A stretch of DNA of 64,000 nt. It comes from Amphibalanus amphitrite. Taxonomy: Eukaryota; Arthropoda; Thecostraca; Balanomorpha; Balanidae. Both the position numbers and the translations under genes were made by a program. Under the pieces are notes generated by a model. That model made no database searches and had not been told where the DNA came from. It saw only the letters and a program-made list of their open reading frames with translations. This document shows, piece after piece, positions 34,295 through 43,936 of this stretch. The stretch is taken from NCBI RefSeq assembly GCF_019059575.1, contig NW_024883391.1:1-64000 (forward strand). Reading direction: 5' to 3'. Each line of letters starts with the position of its first letter. The stretch's first letter is position 1.

Positions 34295-34435
34295 AGATGT
34301 TACCGGGAGTCGTGTGGGGGTGGAGATGTTACCGGAAGTCGTGTGGGTGTGGAGATGTTACCGGGAGTCGTGTGGGGTGGAGATATTACCGGGAATGGAG
34401 ACGGAATGCAGAATGGAGATGAAGATGTTACAGGT
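34295..34435. repeat. 28-29 bp VNTR (copy C, 4 units)
   Basis: Same unit as 10,443-10,665. Confidence 0.9.
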
Positions 34436-35336
34436 TAAGTCAAACATACATCATTAGTTAACATACTATCATCATTAGTAAGCATATCATAAGCAGGCTC
34501 AGGGCAGCTTCCGCCTTCAGACCTCTCCTGTCTCCATTTTGCAACTTGGAAACTGGCGAATTGTTTCTTTTTTTGGGGGGGAGAGGGGGCAACTCATGCA
34601 AGGAGCCAAACCTAGGGTACCCCAAAATCCTGTTTTCTTATCGGATTTAGGCCCCTTATTTTTCGTCATAGCCCTGACACCATATTTTCTAAATTAAAAA
34701 AATATATACCTAGAAATAGTAGCCCACCCGACCCACGCTTTATATTACTTCGTAAACACTTCACATTCCTTTTGTCGACCAGTTAACCCGCTCCCGGTCT
34801 AACCTTGGAAACTGCCAACGGCTAACTCGGGAACGGTCAACGGTCGGTTGTTTGCCGGCTGCGGGGCGGGCAGAATGTGCCCGCCTCGGGAGGCGACTCC
34901 TCGGGGTCTCGACTCCGCTCGCCCTCGGAGTCGTCAGGGTGGAAGTCCTTGTCATCGTCCTGCGCGTGGGGAGGGGAGGAAGGGAGCATAAGTTAGGTCG
35001 GAGCAGTAAATAGAGGTATAGTACATACAGCGAAAAGGCACGCTCACGGTACAGTGCACAGCTATCCGGGCTCGGCACATCGGAGCTATGCGCGGCGGCT
35101 GTAAGCCCCCCCCCCCCGCCGCACCCACACAACAATAATTACACACAACAACAGCAGCTAAATAAATTACCCACCCACAATAATTACACCTCGATAAAAG
35201 ACCAGAGTGTCAAGCTGAATCGGACTTTAGATGTGTTCTGTGCAGGAACATCATATTAAATTTTTGATAACCCGCGCCGTGCTGGTGGCCTGCGTTTTCC
35301 GTGTCGTGCTGGGGGGGGGGGGGGCGTTTTCACGCC

Positions 35337-35488
35337 CATAGGCGGCGGAACGGGGAGGGCACCGGGGCACCGTGCCCCCCTGGATTTTGGCATTTTAACA
35401 TTAGCCCTATGGGCGTTGCATGGAAAGAATGGGACCAAAAGTCGGCGGTGCCCCCCCCCCCTTAATCGAAGGTGTTCCGCCACTACTG
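35337..35488. mobile_element. hAT MITE 3, short copy in unit D
   Basis: 152 bp, ends CATAGGCGGCGGAAC and GTTCCGCCACTACTG, flanked by TTCACGCC and CTCACGCC. Same site as in unit B, so inserted before B and D separated; absent in A. Confidence 0.88.
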
Positions 35489-35694
35489 CTCACGCCCCCC
35501 TCTAACTCGGCCTCTGGGCCACGTGCCGACGCGCGGTAAGCGGCAATCGAATGAGCGTCAAAATTAATGACGGAAACGTTTCGGTCATTATTTAGGTTAG
35601 GTTCATAGGAAGGTCAGGTAGCCAGGTCATCAAATGTCGAATTTAGTCCATTCTAATACTTTTGAAAACTGTCGACAGCTAACTCGAAAATTAA

Positions 35695-36885
35695 CCCGCG
35701 CCCCACTGGGGTCTGCGTATAACACGCCCTACTGGGGGGGGGGGGGGGGGGGCTATTCATAGCCCCCCCCCTCCTAACTCCGAAACTACTGGGCCGATCG
35801 TCAAAATTCAAACGGCGTCTGATAGCCCCGGAAAAACTGTCGAGCGAAACCTAATCTCATTGACCTCGAGGTCACCGATGACGTCACAGGTCAGGTCAAA
35901 GTAAAAATTATTAGCATTTTGGCTTGATCACGTTTTGGGCTCTGGCCGCCGTCTTACAAGTCAGATCAGGCTCATTTTTGGATCACACACTCGGGAACAG
36001 ATGCTCTAGTTACCCTGAGGGTACCAAACTTGTACTTTGATTTTCAGGTCAAGGTCAGGTCATCACAGGTCACGAAAATATTATATCATGCGTCGGTCAC
36101 GTGACACATGTTTTATGGTCCATTTAGGTCAGAGATTTCGAATTTGATGTCGTCTGTGTTATTCGAGGTCATTTTGAGTCGAATTTAGCTTATGTTAGGT
36201 CATTTTCAGGTCAAAAAAGGTCAAATTTTGAAGTTAAAATTTTTCAACAAAAAAGGTGTCTATTGGATGCAGTCTGAGCTCAGGAACACGATGGTGCTAT
36301 TTATATTGGCGTACGATGTCAAATACGTACTGAAAAATTGATTTGAAACATTAATACTTGTGAATTTTTTTGCAATAATGCGTAAAACTTGGCCATTTTT
36401 GAAGATATTTAGCTAAAACTTGCTAGAGTTAGTCATAATAATGCGTTCTATCACATATATTCCGGTTTTTTTCGAAAAGTCAAAAACTTTTTGAAAAAAA
36501 TGTAAAAATATAAATTTTGGATATTATTATTTAAAATTTTCAAAATTTTCAAAATTTCGAAAATCCGAGATAGCAGTTTGATAGCGCAGTCTATTCTGAG
36601 TCCTCTTATGCAAAGAAATTGGATCTAGCTTAAAAACTGAGCTCTTGGGAGCGATTGCCGTGGTTCAATGTTTTGCGTCGAAATCGGCCGAACATGACGT
36701 CACTCTGACGTCATTTCCGGCCGACCTATAGTAGGTACGAAGTTCAAATTTTGACACAAGGTGTCAAATTGATGCAGCCTAAGGTGCTGAAAGTTTGGCG
36801 TCGATACGTCAAGCGGTTTGGAAGTTATTGCAGAAAAACGGGAGGGGGGGCTATAAATAGCCCCCCCCCCCCAGTGGGGCGCGGG
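35695..36885. mobile_element. TTAA-flanked hairpin-ended element 4
   Basis: 1191 bp between TTAA at 35691-35694 and 36886-36889. Left end double (CCCGCGCCCCACTGGGG, then ACACGCCCTACTGGGG about 27 bp on); right end single (CCAGTGGGGCGCGGG). Hairpins near 35,737-35,772 (CTATTCATAG between G and C runs) and 36,844-36,872 (CTATAAATAG). Interior with AGGTCA clusters and an AT-rich stretch; no gene. Units A and B have AAAATCAAAAGAGC at this place. Confidence 0.9.
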
Positions 36886-37302
36886 TTAAAAGAGCAACAG
36901 CGCCGCGGAAAAGCGCATTCGAGAGCCCTTTTACAGAGCTTTTGAATATTGTTCTCAGATTTAACCCGTAAACAGAACATTTGCCGTCCCTGTACTGACT
37001 GCCCCCGTCCCATGGACATCCTGGATCCACCCCCGCTGCTCACGTACTTCTGTCCTACGTACTTTATCGATGCGTAGCGTACTTTATCGTTTATGCTGCC
37101 AAAACCTGCAGTGTTTCGGCACTGCTGAGAGTCGATACGGTGCTGCCACCTACCGCCCCGTCGTCAGAACCTGACGAGTTTCATACTGCATTGTCTGCAG
37201 GTGGTGCTGCCACCTACCGCCGCTTTGTCAGAACTCACCGGGTACTTTGCTGCCGGCTCTGTACGGTGCTGCCACCTAGGTGAAGGGCATTCGTATCGTA
37301 CG

Positions 37303-38030
37303 GGTCCGTATCAAAGCGTCCAAAACCGCAGCATCCAAAGTACGCAACATCCAAAACCGCAGCGTCCAAAGTACGCAACGTCCAAAATACGTCCAAAATC
37401 GGGTTTATAGGGGGCATTCACAAAGTCCAAAACCGAAACATCCAAAAACGCAACGTCCAAAAACGTATCATCCAAAAAACGCAACACCTAAAGTACGTAA
37501 TCTCCAAAACCACAACGTCCAAGACCACGACATCCAAGGCACGCAACATCCAAAACCAACCTAACCTAACCTAACCTAACCTAACCTAACCTACTGATTT
37601 TTGCCTATCCCTAACCCAACCTAACCTAACCTAACCTAACCTACTGTTTTTGCCTACCGGGGATAAGGAAACCCAACCTAACCTAACCTAACCTAACCTA
37701 ACCTACTGATTTATGCCTACCGGGGATAAGGAAACCTAACCTAACCTAACCTAGCCTAACCTAACCTAACCTAACGGTTTTGGATGTTGCGTACTTTGGA
37801 TGTTGCGTACTTTGGATGTTGCGTTCTTTGGATGATGCGTCCTAGGATGTTGCGTTTTTTGGATGATACGTTTTGGATGTTGCGGTTTTGGATGTTTCGG
37901 TTTTGGACGTTGTGAATGCTCCCTATATACCCGATTTTGGACGTATTTTGGACGTTGCGTACTTTGGACGCTGCGGTTTTGGATGTTGCGTACTTTGGAT
38001 GCTGCGGTTTTGGACGCTTTGATGGTCCCC
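37303..38030. mobile_element. Mutator-like element with TTAGG telomeric core
   Basis: 728 bp flanked by the perfect 11-bp repeat CGTATCGTACG (37292-37302 and 38031-38041); the empty site is in unit B near 20,938. Both arms are inverted copies: near the ends ATCAAAGCGTCCAAAACCGC and its complement match for more than 55 bp, and the arms continue as a degenerate 15-17 bp repeat (CATCCAAAGTACGCAA) for about 250 bp each. The core (37,557-37,775) is CCTAA telomeric repeat. Long inverted termini with 9-11 bp duplications are typical of Mutator-like elements; that assignment is inference. No coding capacity. Confidence 0.85.
37557..37775 (-). repeat. Interstitial (TTAGG)n telomere-type repeat
   Basis: Four blocks of CCTAA on the plus strand (TTAGG on minus), separated by short spacers, two of which contain GCCTACCGGGGATAAGG. 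TTAGG is the ancestral arthropod telomere unit. It lies at the centre of the palindromic element at 37,303-38,030 and not at a chromosome end. Confidence 0.95.
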
Positions 38031-38074
38031 CGTATCGTACGTCTCAGTGGTTCGCGGACTTTAGTACGCATCGC

Positions 38075-38268
38075 AAAAGTACGTAGGAACTAGGACAAAG
38101 GTACCGAGTACGTACGCAAAAGTACGTAGGCGATAAATTACGTACGACAAAAGTACGACAAAAGTACATACGCTAATGTTCGTACGCAAAAGTACGTATG
38201 CAAGAGTACGCACAGTATAAAGTACGTTAGACAAAATAACGCAGACAAATATTCGTACGCAACAGTAC
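38075..38268. repeat. GTACG-rich tandem repeat (copy D)
   Basis: Almost identical to 20,985-21,175, followed by the same fossil TTAA-family terminus. Confidence 0.75.
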
Positions 38269-38372
38269 GTATCCCCCCTCGGCCGGCGCGTGTTTAGAAA
38301 ACCAATCGGTCCGGCGAGGGGCAATTGTCAGTTTTGGAACCAGAGAACCACTTTCAGTGGATCCGAGCGTCG

Positions 38373-39568
38373 CACAGTGATGCAAATGGGGTTCACGAGT
38401 GGCCATAAATACCCAAAAGTCCAGTTTACCAAATCGAGTTAATTGCGATATGGCCGAGTAGACAAATGTTTGGGGCATCTGAAATCACATGGTTTTCATG
38501 TTTTTGTCAAAACCGGGCTCGTGTATAATCGTCAAAAGTCGTGACATTTTCTAGGTCGCAAAATGACTGTCAGACACTCGCAAGTTCAAACGCCGCTGGT
38601 TTGCGTTCATTTTGTACAAATTGAAAAAATTATACATGAGAATGATCCCCAAAGCCTTCTGCTTCTAATGCTGGGTCACAAAAGCCGTATCTCATTCGCT
38701 TTGGCGGTAATCTGACTATTTATCATCATGTTGCAATCGCAGTTTTTTACTAAGAAAAAAATGCTTTCGTTTCACCTACAGCACTTAACACAGTGTGTGC
38801 CCGTTAGTCCACCATACCATAGCCTTCCCTAATCATTTCTGAGTCGCATCGTGAAAGAATTAAGGCGCTAACACAGGGCTGACCGGCGCTACAGAGGTTT
38901 TTGTCCGGGCGGTCGGGTGCCGCAGTGGGCGCGCAGTGGGCGGGTGAGTGCCGCCGCGCGGCGTCCGGGCGGCGCGGCGGCGCGGCCGCCCGGGCCGCCC
39001 GCTGCGCCGCGGCAGCCGACCGTGCCGGACAAAAACTTCTGTAGCGCCGGTCAGCCCTGTTCTAGCGCCTTAATTCTTTCACGATGCGACTCAGAAATGA
39101 TTAGGGAATGCTATGATATGGTGCGCTAACGGGCACACACTGTGTGAAGTGCTGTAGGTGAATTGAAAGCAAATATTTTTGGTAAAAAACTGCGGTTGCA
39201 ACATGATTACAAATAGCTAGCTCACCGCCAAACCAAAATAGATACGGCTTTTTATGACGTAGCATTAGAAGCAGCAGGTTTTGGGGATCATTTTCATGCA
39301 TAATTTTTGCAGTTTGTATGACTTGAACGCACGCTAGCGGCACTTCAATTTCAAGTACCTGACAGTCATTTTGCGACATCGAAAATGTCTCGACTTCTGA
39401 CAATCTTACACGAGGCCGGTTTTGACAAAAACATTAAAATAATACTTTTTCAGACACCCCAAACATTTGCCTGACTGACCATATTACGATTTATTCAATT
39501 AAGTGAACTTGAATTTTGGGCCTTTTTCGTATTTATGGCCACTCGTGAACCCCATTTGCATCACTGTG
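38373..39568. mobile_element. Transib-like foldback element, copy 1
   Basis: 1196 bp. Ends CACAGTGATGCAAATGGGG and its complement; arms of nearly 590 bp are inverted copies meeting in a GC-rich centre near 38,900-39,010. Flanked by the 5-bp repeat CGTCG (38368-38372 and 39569-39573); the empty site is in unit B near 21,274. CACAGTG termini plus 5-bp GC-rich duplications of the form CGNCG are the hallmarks of Transib, the DNA transposon family related to RAG1; CACAGTG is also the V(D)J heptamer. No transposase is encoded. Assignment by termini and duplication only. Confidence 0.82.
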
Positions 39569-39680
39569 CGTCGTTGGGATTTAATTCGCGCTAAACTGGT
39601 GTTTGGCCACACTGTGCGTCGTTGGGATTTAATTCTCGCTAAACTGGTGTTGGGCCACACTGTGCGGCGGAGCGGCTCAC

Positions 39681-39839
39681 CCGGGACCCGGCGGCCCCGT
39701 GACGCCGGCGCCGATCATGTGCAGGTGCAGCGGGCCGTCACTGAGCCGGGCGGCCGGCCTCCGGTGCTGATGTCGCCGCTGATGGGAGACGGCAGCGGGC
39801 CGTACACGGGCACAAACTCGCCTGCAGCGGACCGACCGC
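39681..39839 (-). pseudogene. Exon-like segment P, copy D (acceptor lost)
   Basis: Counterpart of 6,492-6,650. The donor GTGAGC remains, but the acceptor reads CTGTTAACCCG, with the AG destroyed. The two partly open frames are still recognisable. This copy is less likely to be spliced than A or B. Confidence 0.4.
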
Positions 39840-40084
39840 CGGGTTAACAGAGGCACAGAGCGGCCAATTACTAGCGCTATACGGGGATACACCACAGCGG
39901 CCGGTACATGGGGGGACGACACCAAACCGGCCAACTGGGCGAGCAAACGCACGACACAGGTGCACGACAGGATACATAGAGGGGATGGCCATAAAAGCGA
40001 GCGTTTGCGTGGAGGCTAGCTCAAGGCAAGTGCTGATAACATTTTCTAAATTAATTCAGTAGGGCGCCCAGACTTTAAAACAGG

Positions 40085-40245
40085 GCTGCGGAGTCGATGG
40101 ATTTTCGGCGACTTCGACTCCGACTCAGACTTTGGCTTCCAAAAACCAGCTCCAACTCCGACTCCGACTCCGGGCAGAATTGTCGACTCCGACCGACTCC
40201 AACTCCCGACTCCGACTCCGCAGACCTAGCAGGGCTGCGGAGTCG
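40085..40245. repeat. (GACTCC)n minisatellite
   Basis: Degenerate hexanucleotide ACTCCG/GACTCC, bracketed by AGGGCTGCGGAGTCGA at 40,083 and 40,230. The Q and R segments expected in this part of unit D are absent. Confidence 0.8.
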
Positions 40246-40770
40246 ACAGATATGCTGTACCACCAGACACGGTTAGTTCAAATCGTCACTAGGTGGCAGC
40301 AGCGTCAAACGCCTGAAGAAATACTGTACCGCCAGACACAGACTGTAGTTTCAACCTCGCCACTAGATGGCAGAGGCGTCAAACGCCTGTGGATATGCTG
40401 CACCGCCAGACACGGGTGCTTCAAATCGTTCCACGGGCAGCGTAAAACGCCTGCTGAATGCTGATTTGCTGTGCCGCCAGACATGGATAGTACAAAGCTT
40501 GCCGGTAGGTGGCAAGAGCGTCAAACGCCTGAAAACATGCTGCACCGCCAGACATCGAATATTTCAAATCTTGCCGGTAGGTGGCAGTAGCTTCCAACGC
40601 CTGTGTATATGCTGTGCCGCCGGACCTGGGTAGTTCAAATCGTTCCACTAGGTGGCAGCAGCGTCAGGCGCCTGTGTATATGCTGTGCCGCTAGACACAG
40701 TTAGTTGCAATCTCGCCGCTAGGTGGCAGCAGCGTCAGGCGCCTGTGGATATGCTGTGCCGCCACGCTCG
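40245..40770. repeat. CTCF-motif minisatellite, expanded (copy D, about 6 units)
   Basis: Same unit as 9,560-9,800 but longer. Motifs with AGGTGGCAGCAG, AGATGGCAG or TAGGTGGCA recur near 40,288, 40,358, 40,505, 40,577, 40,646 and 40,716, at spacings of about 70 bp with one longer interval. Confidence 0.8.
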
Positions 40771-41705
40771 CAGAATCAAAGCCACTCTTACCATGCACCG
40801 CCATGGGGTTAATGGTCAAATTCTGAAACTATTGCAATCCTATACAAAACGAAACACATGGCGGCCAACTTTCCTTGCCTGGGCATAATATATCTAGCTG
40901 AATTGAACAAAGTAGACCAAATGCACATTAACCCGCGCCCTGGTGGGGTCTGTTTATAACGCGACCTGGTGGGGGGGGGGGGCTATTTTTTGCCCCCCCC
41001 CCCTCGTATCTCCGAAACTACTGGACGGATCCGCAAAATTCAAACGGCGTTCGAAAGGCCTGTCAAATTTGTCGAAGGAAACCAAATTTCATTGACCTCG
41101 GGGTCACCGATGACGTCACAGGTCAGGTCAAAGTTGAAATGTTTCACCGTTCACGGGTCTTCTAGGGAATGCGCTATAACACCGAGGAAAACGCATTTTG
41201 TCGAGAATCAGCGATAGGGCGTCAGTTGCCTAGTAGATATGTTGCTATTAGAGGTCACTGACAATACCAGGTCACGTCACAGGTCAGGTCACCAAGGGTC
41301 ACAGGTCAGGTCACATGAGCCCAACTTTACTAAGGTTGTGTGATGCATGTTTTATGGCCAATTTTTCATTTCCAACTCAATGGTGTTGGTTATAAGGCTA
41401 TCAGGTACGGCTTAGGTCACTTTCTGGTGAAGTTCAGGTCAAGGTCAGGTCAAGGTCAGGCCAAAAAAGGTCAAATTTTAAAGTTGATAGTTTTGCATAA
41501 AATGGGTATTGATTCGATGCAGCTCGTCACGGGGAGTCTAATGGTGGTCTTTGTTTTGCGCTACGGGGTCTAGAATTGCTAAAAATTGAGTTTGAAAATT
41601 TGACGTCATCAATTTTGAACAGTTTTTTCGCTATAACTTGGCCAAAAAAGAGGTATCAATCTCAAATTTGGTATGTGGATGGAAGGTGGTAAGGACTATC
41701 ACATA

Positions 41706-42294
41706 CAGGGCGTTGCAGGTAAATCCGACACTTGGAAAAAACGTGTTTATTCGAGTGCTATGCTCACGATGAAAAGCTTGGGCAGCATGTTACATCTCTA
41801 TGATCAATTGCCTCCCCCAAAACACAAACACAGGATCGCCAACGGACGCCCCTACGTCTTCCAGCAAGAATCCGCCCCGGCGCACAAGGCCAGGACGACG
41901 CAGGCGTGGCTGCTCAACAACGTCCCTCACCACTGGTCGGCGGACTTGTGGCCGCCCTCCTCGCCTGGCTGCAACCCCCTCGATTATTTCTTCTGGGGCG
42001 TGATCGAGGCCAAGACCAACAAGCACGCACACAATACCGTCGACTCTCTCAAGGCCGCCATCGTGGCAGAGTTCGCCGCCGTAGACAAGGACACGGTCGC
42101 CAAGGCGTGCGAATCATTTCGCCCTCGGCTTGAGATCGTCGTCGCCGCCGACGGCGGTTACATCGAGTAGAAATGCAGCATATGACTCGAACTGGTGCTG
42201 ACTAAAATGCCAGGCCTGTGTGTGCAATATTCATGCTTTCATTGCCGATTTCGTATTTTGCCTCTCAAGTGTCTGATTTATCTGCAACACCCTG
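41706..42294 (+). mobile_element. Mariner-like element 2, internally deleted
   Basis: 589 bp between TA at 41704-41705 and 42295-42296. Ends CAGGGCGTTGCAGGTAAATC and GATTTATCTGCAACACCCTG. The homologous empty sequence TCACATATATTCCGG is present in element 4 at about 36,450. The 5' half of the transposase is missing. Confidence 0.9.
41715..42170 (+). pseudogene. Mariner transposase C-terminal fragment (DD37D-type spacing)
   Basis: Open frame ending in VVAADGGYIE-stop at 42,168-42,170. It contains the second and third catalytic regions: FQQESAPAHKA, where the usual aspartate of QQD is glutamate, and SSPGCNPLDYFFWG, where the DY aspartate is kept but the usual SPD is SPG. Thirty-seven residues lie between the two acidic positions, the spacing of the DD37D (maT) mariners. 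The first catalytic aspartate and the DNA-binding domain are deleted, so it is inactive. The frame has no stop over 150 codons, which suggests a fairly young internally deleted copy. GC-rich codon use contrasts with its AT-rich surroundings. Confidence 0.87.
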
Positions 42295-42447
42295 TATATT
42301 CCGGTTTTTGCGAAATTGCAAAAACTTTTTGGATTTTTTGATCATTATATCCAAAAAAATATTTTTTGATTTTTTGGGGTCAAAATCAAAAAATTTCAAA
42401 AATCCGAGATAGCAGTTTTGTAGCCCTGTCAATTCTACAGCTTTTAT

Positions 42448-43668
42448 GTTCTTATCATTTTTCTGTATTGTATTGACTTTTGCCAGCACTCCACATACAC
42501 CGGCGTGGCTATTCTGTGCCGATAGTCACAATATAAAAACAGGTAAAAGGCGGAATGGGTAAAACAGGCAAACATCAGGCACACGTGCACATCATAAAGC
42601 TTGCACTCCTATGCCCCCTCCCCCTCCCACTACATATCCCTATTACACTTAACCATCTTCACGGCACGTTTGAAAGAAATGGGGTCCAGCTCAACGATAC
42701 TCACAGGCAGTTCATTTAAAAGTGATGTTGCGCGATATAAAAACGATCGCTGCCCGGCGGCCGTTCGCATAGCAGGAGGCCTCAAAAGGCGATCCTGACG
42801 CGTACTGCGCTCGGACTGCTGGCGCGAGTCACGAAACGTAGTGAACAGAGTAGAGATGTCCACAGGCTCGCCATTGGTGATCGCCTTATGGGCTACCGTC
42901 AAAGTCGACACCTCATACATTTGTAAGGGGGAGAGAAGTCTGAGGTCCTCTCGCGCGTGAGAAATGTGGTCGTATTTTCTTAAGCCAGTGATCACTCTCG
43001 TCGCAAAGTTGATAATGTTCAGAAGCCTCGCATCATTCTTTGAGGTTCCGCCGCCATAAACAGAAATACAGTATCTCACGCGCGAGAGGACAAGACCGTC
43101 AACAACAGCTCGCAGAACACCCCGCGGGAGGTAATGCCTCAGGTGACGGAGACCGATCAGGAGGCCAATGCATCGACGGACCACGTCACTGACGTGCGCG
43201 TCCCAGGTAAGGTGGCGATCAAAGATCAAGCCCAAGTTTTTCACGGTCAGGCTCTCCTGAACGGTCTCCCCACCGACCCGTACGCTGACAGGGGATAGGC
43301 CACGTGTGTTCTGTTTGGTACCAAGGAGGAGGATTTCAGTTTTGGATGCGTTGAGCTTTAGGCCATGGGCATGGAACCATGACGAAAGGGTGCAGAGGGT
43401 GGTTTCCATGCGTTGGATGAGGTAAGGAAGGTTGCGTTTGGTATCGGATAGAAGGATTTGGGTGTCGTCAGCGTACTGGGTCACATGAGCGTCCGGCGCG
43501 TGCAGGCTGAGGTCGTTGGCGTATATGGTGAACAGGAGAGGACCAAGGACAGATCCCTGGAAGACACCCATGGTATTAGGGAGGGGATCTGAGACCACTC
43601 TGTCACCAGAGGAAGATGTGATAGAAACGGACTGAGTGTGACCGGAGAGATAGGAGTCGAATTTTTTT
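42448..43668 (-). mobile_element. CR1/L2-like LINE-C, 5'-truncated
   Basis: Inserted in TTAA element 5. The borders are approximate: TTTTAT occurs at the left (about 42,443) and TTTTTTTTATT at the right (43,662-43,672), a possible short duplication. It encodes the RT fragment at 42,630-43,739 on the minus strand. About 180 bp at the left are its 3' untranslated part. Confidence 0.75.
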
Positions 43669-43739
43669 TTATTTGCAAAGCTATAGGCCTGACAGCTCTT
43701 CCCGCGAGACCCTTTTTTGGGTCGAAAACGGCAGAACAT
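42630..43739 (-). CDS. LINE-C reverse transcriptase C-terminal half
   Basis: 369-codon open frame, no internal stops. The first 25 or so residues come from the host element, so the ATG is adventitious. Visible: GVFQGS at residues 58-63 (family form GVPQGS; the proline is replaced by phenylalanine), YADD at 89-92 (catalytic pair intact), then thumb and C-terminal region ending with SFLYRATSLLNELP, the analogue of the WNxLP block. The first catalytic aspartate is missing through truncation. Related to but clearly different from LINE-B, so a separate CR1/L2-type family. Would have carried out target-primed reverse transcription; inactive as it stands. Confidence 0.88.
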   Translation of the reverse strand: MFCRFRPKKGSRGKSCQAYSFANKKKFDSYLSGHTQSVSITSSSGDRVVSDPLPNTMGVFQGSVLGPLLFTIYANDLSLHAPDAHVTQYADDTQILLSDTKRNLPYLIQRMETTLCTLSSWFHAHGLKLNASKTEILLLGTKQNTRGLSPVSVRVGGETVQESLTVKNLGLIFDRHLTWDAHVSDVVRRCIGLLIGLRHLRHYLPRGVLRAVVDGLVLSRVRYCISVYGGGTSKNDARLLNIINFATRVITGLRKYDHISHAREDLRLLSPLQMYEVSTLTVAHKAITNGEPVDISTLFTTFRDSRQQSERSTRQDRLLRPPAMRTAAGQRSFLYRATSLLNELPVSIVELDPISFKRAVKMVKCNRDM

Positions 43740-43936
43740 GACGTCACTCTGACGTCATTTCCGGCCAACCTATCATAGCCTTTGGAAAAATTTTTGGTCA
43801 CCATGTGTAAAATTGATGTCCGGGAGGGTACTGAAAGTTTGGTGACGATCGGCGCAGCGGTTCTGGAGATATATCGCAAAGTCTGGAGGGGGGGGGGGGG
43901 GGCAAAAAATAGCCCCCCCACCAGGTCGCGGGTTAA

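Larger units (their letters stand above)
33171..34930. repeat. 4.65-kb tandem unit, partial copy C
   Basis: Begins in the middle of the minisatellite and continues through the right arm of the long inverted repeat, exon S, VNTR and AT-rich block into copy D. It carries one insertion (33,524-33,843). It preserves empty sites for mariner 1 and TTAA element 3. Confidence 0.85.
40932..43932. mobile_element. TTAA-flanked hairpin-ended element 5, with two insertions
   Basis: Between TTAA at 40928-40931 and 43933-43936. Left end double (CCCGCGCCCTGGTGGGG, then ACGCGACCTGGTGGGG), right end single (CCACCAGGTCGCGGG). Hairpins near 40,971-41,003 (CTATTTTTTG) and 43,887-43,922 (CAAAAAATAG, the exact complement). 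Removing the mariner at 41,706-42,294 and LINE-C (about 42,448-43,668) leaves about 1190 bp, the same size as elements 3 and 4. Confidence 0.88.

Noticed and set aside
37557-37775. A true telomere or chromosome fusion point
   Set aside because: The TTAGG block is in the centre of a palindromic insertion with an 11-bp target duplication and a preserved empty site.
38900-39010. CpG-island promoter
   Set aside because: The GC-rich block is the palindromic centre of the Transib-like foldback element, and is repeated at 45,380-45,510 in the second copy.
41790-42032. Minus-strand and alternative plus-strand frames in the mariner
   Set aside because: Shadows of the GC-rich transposase fragment on the plus strand.
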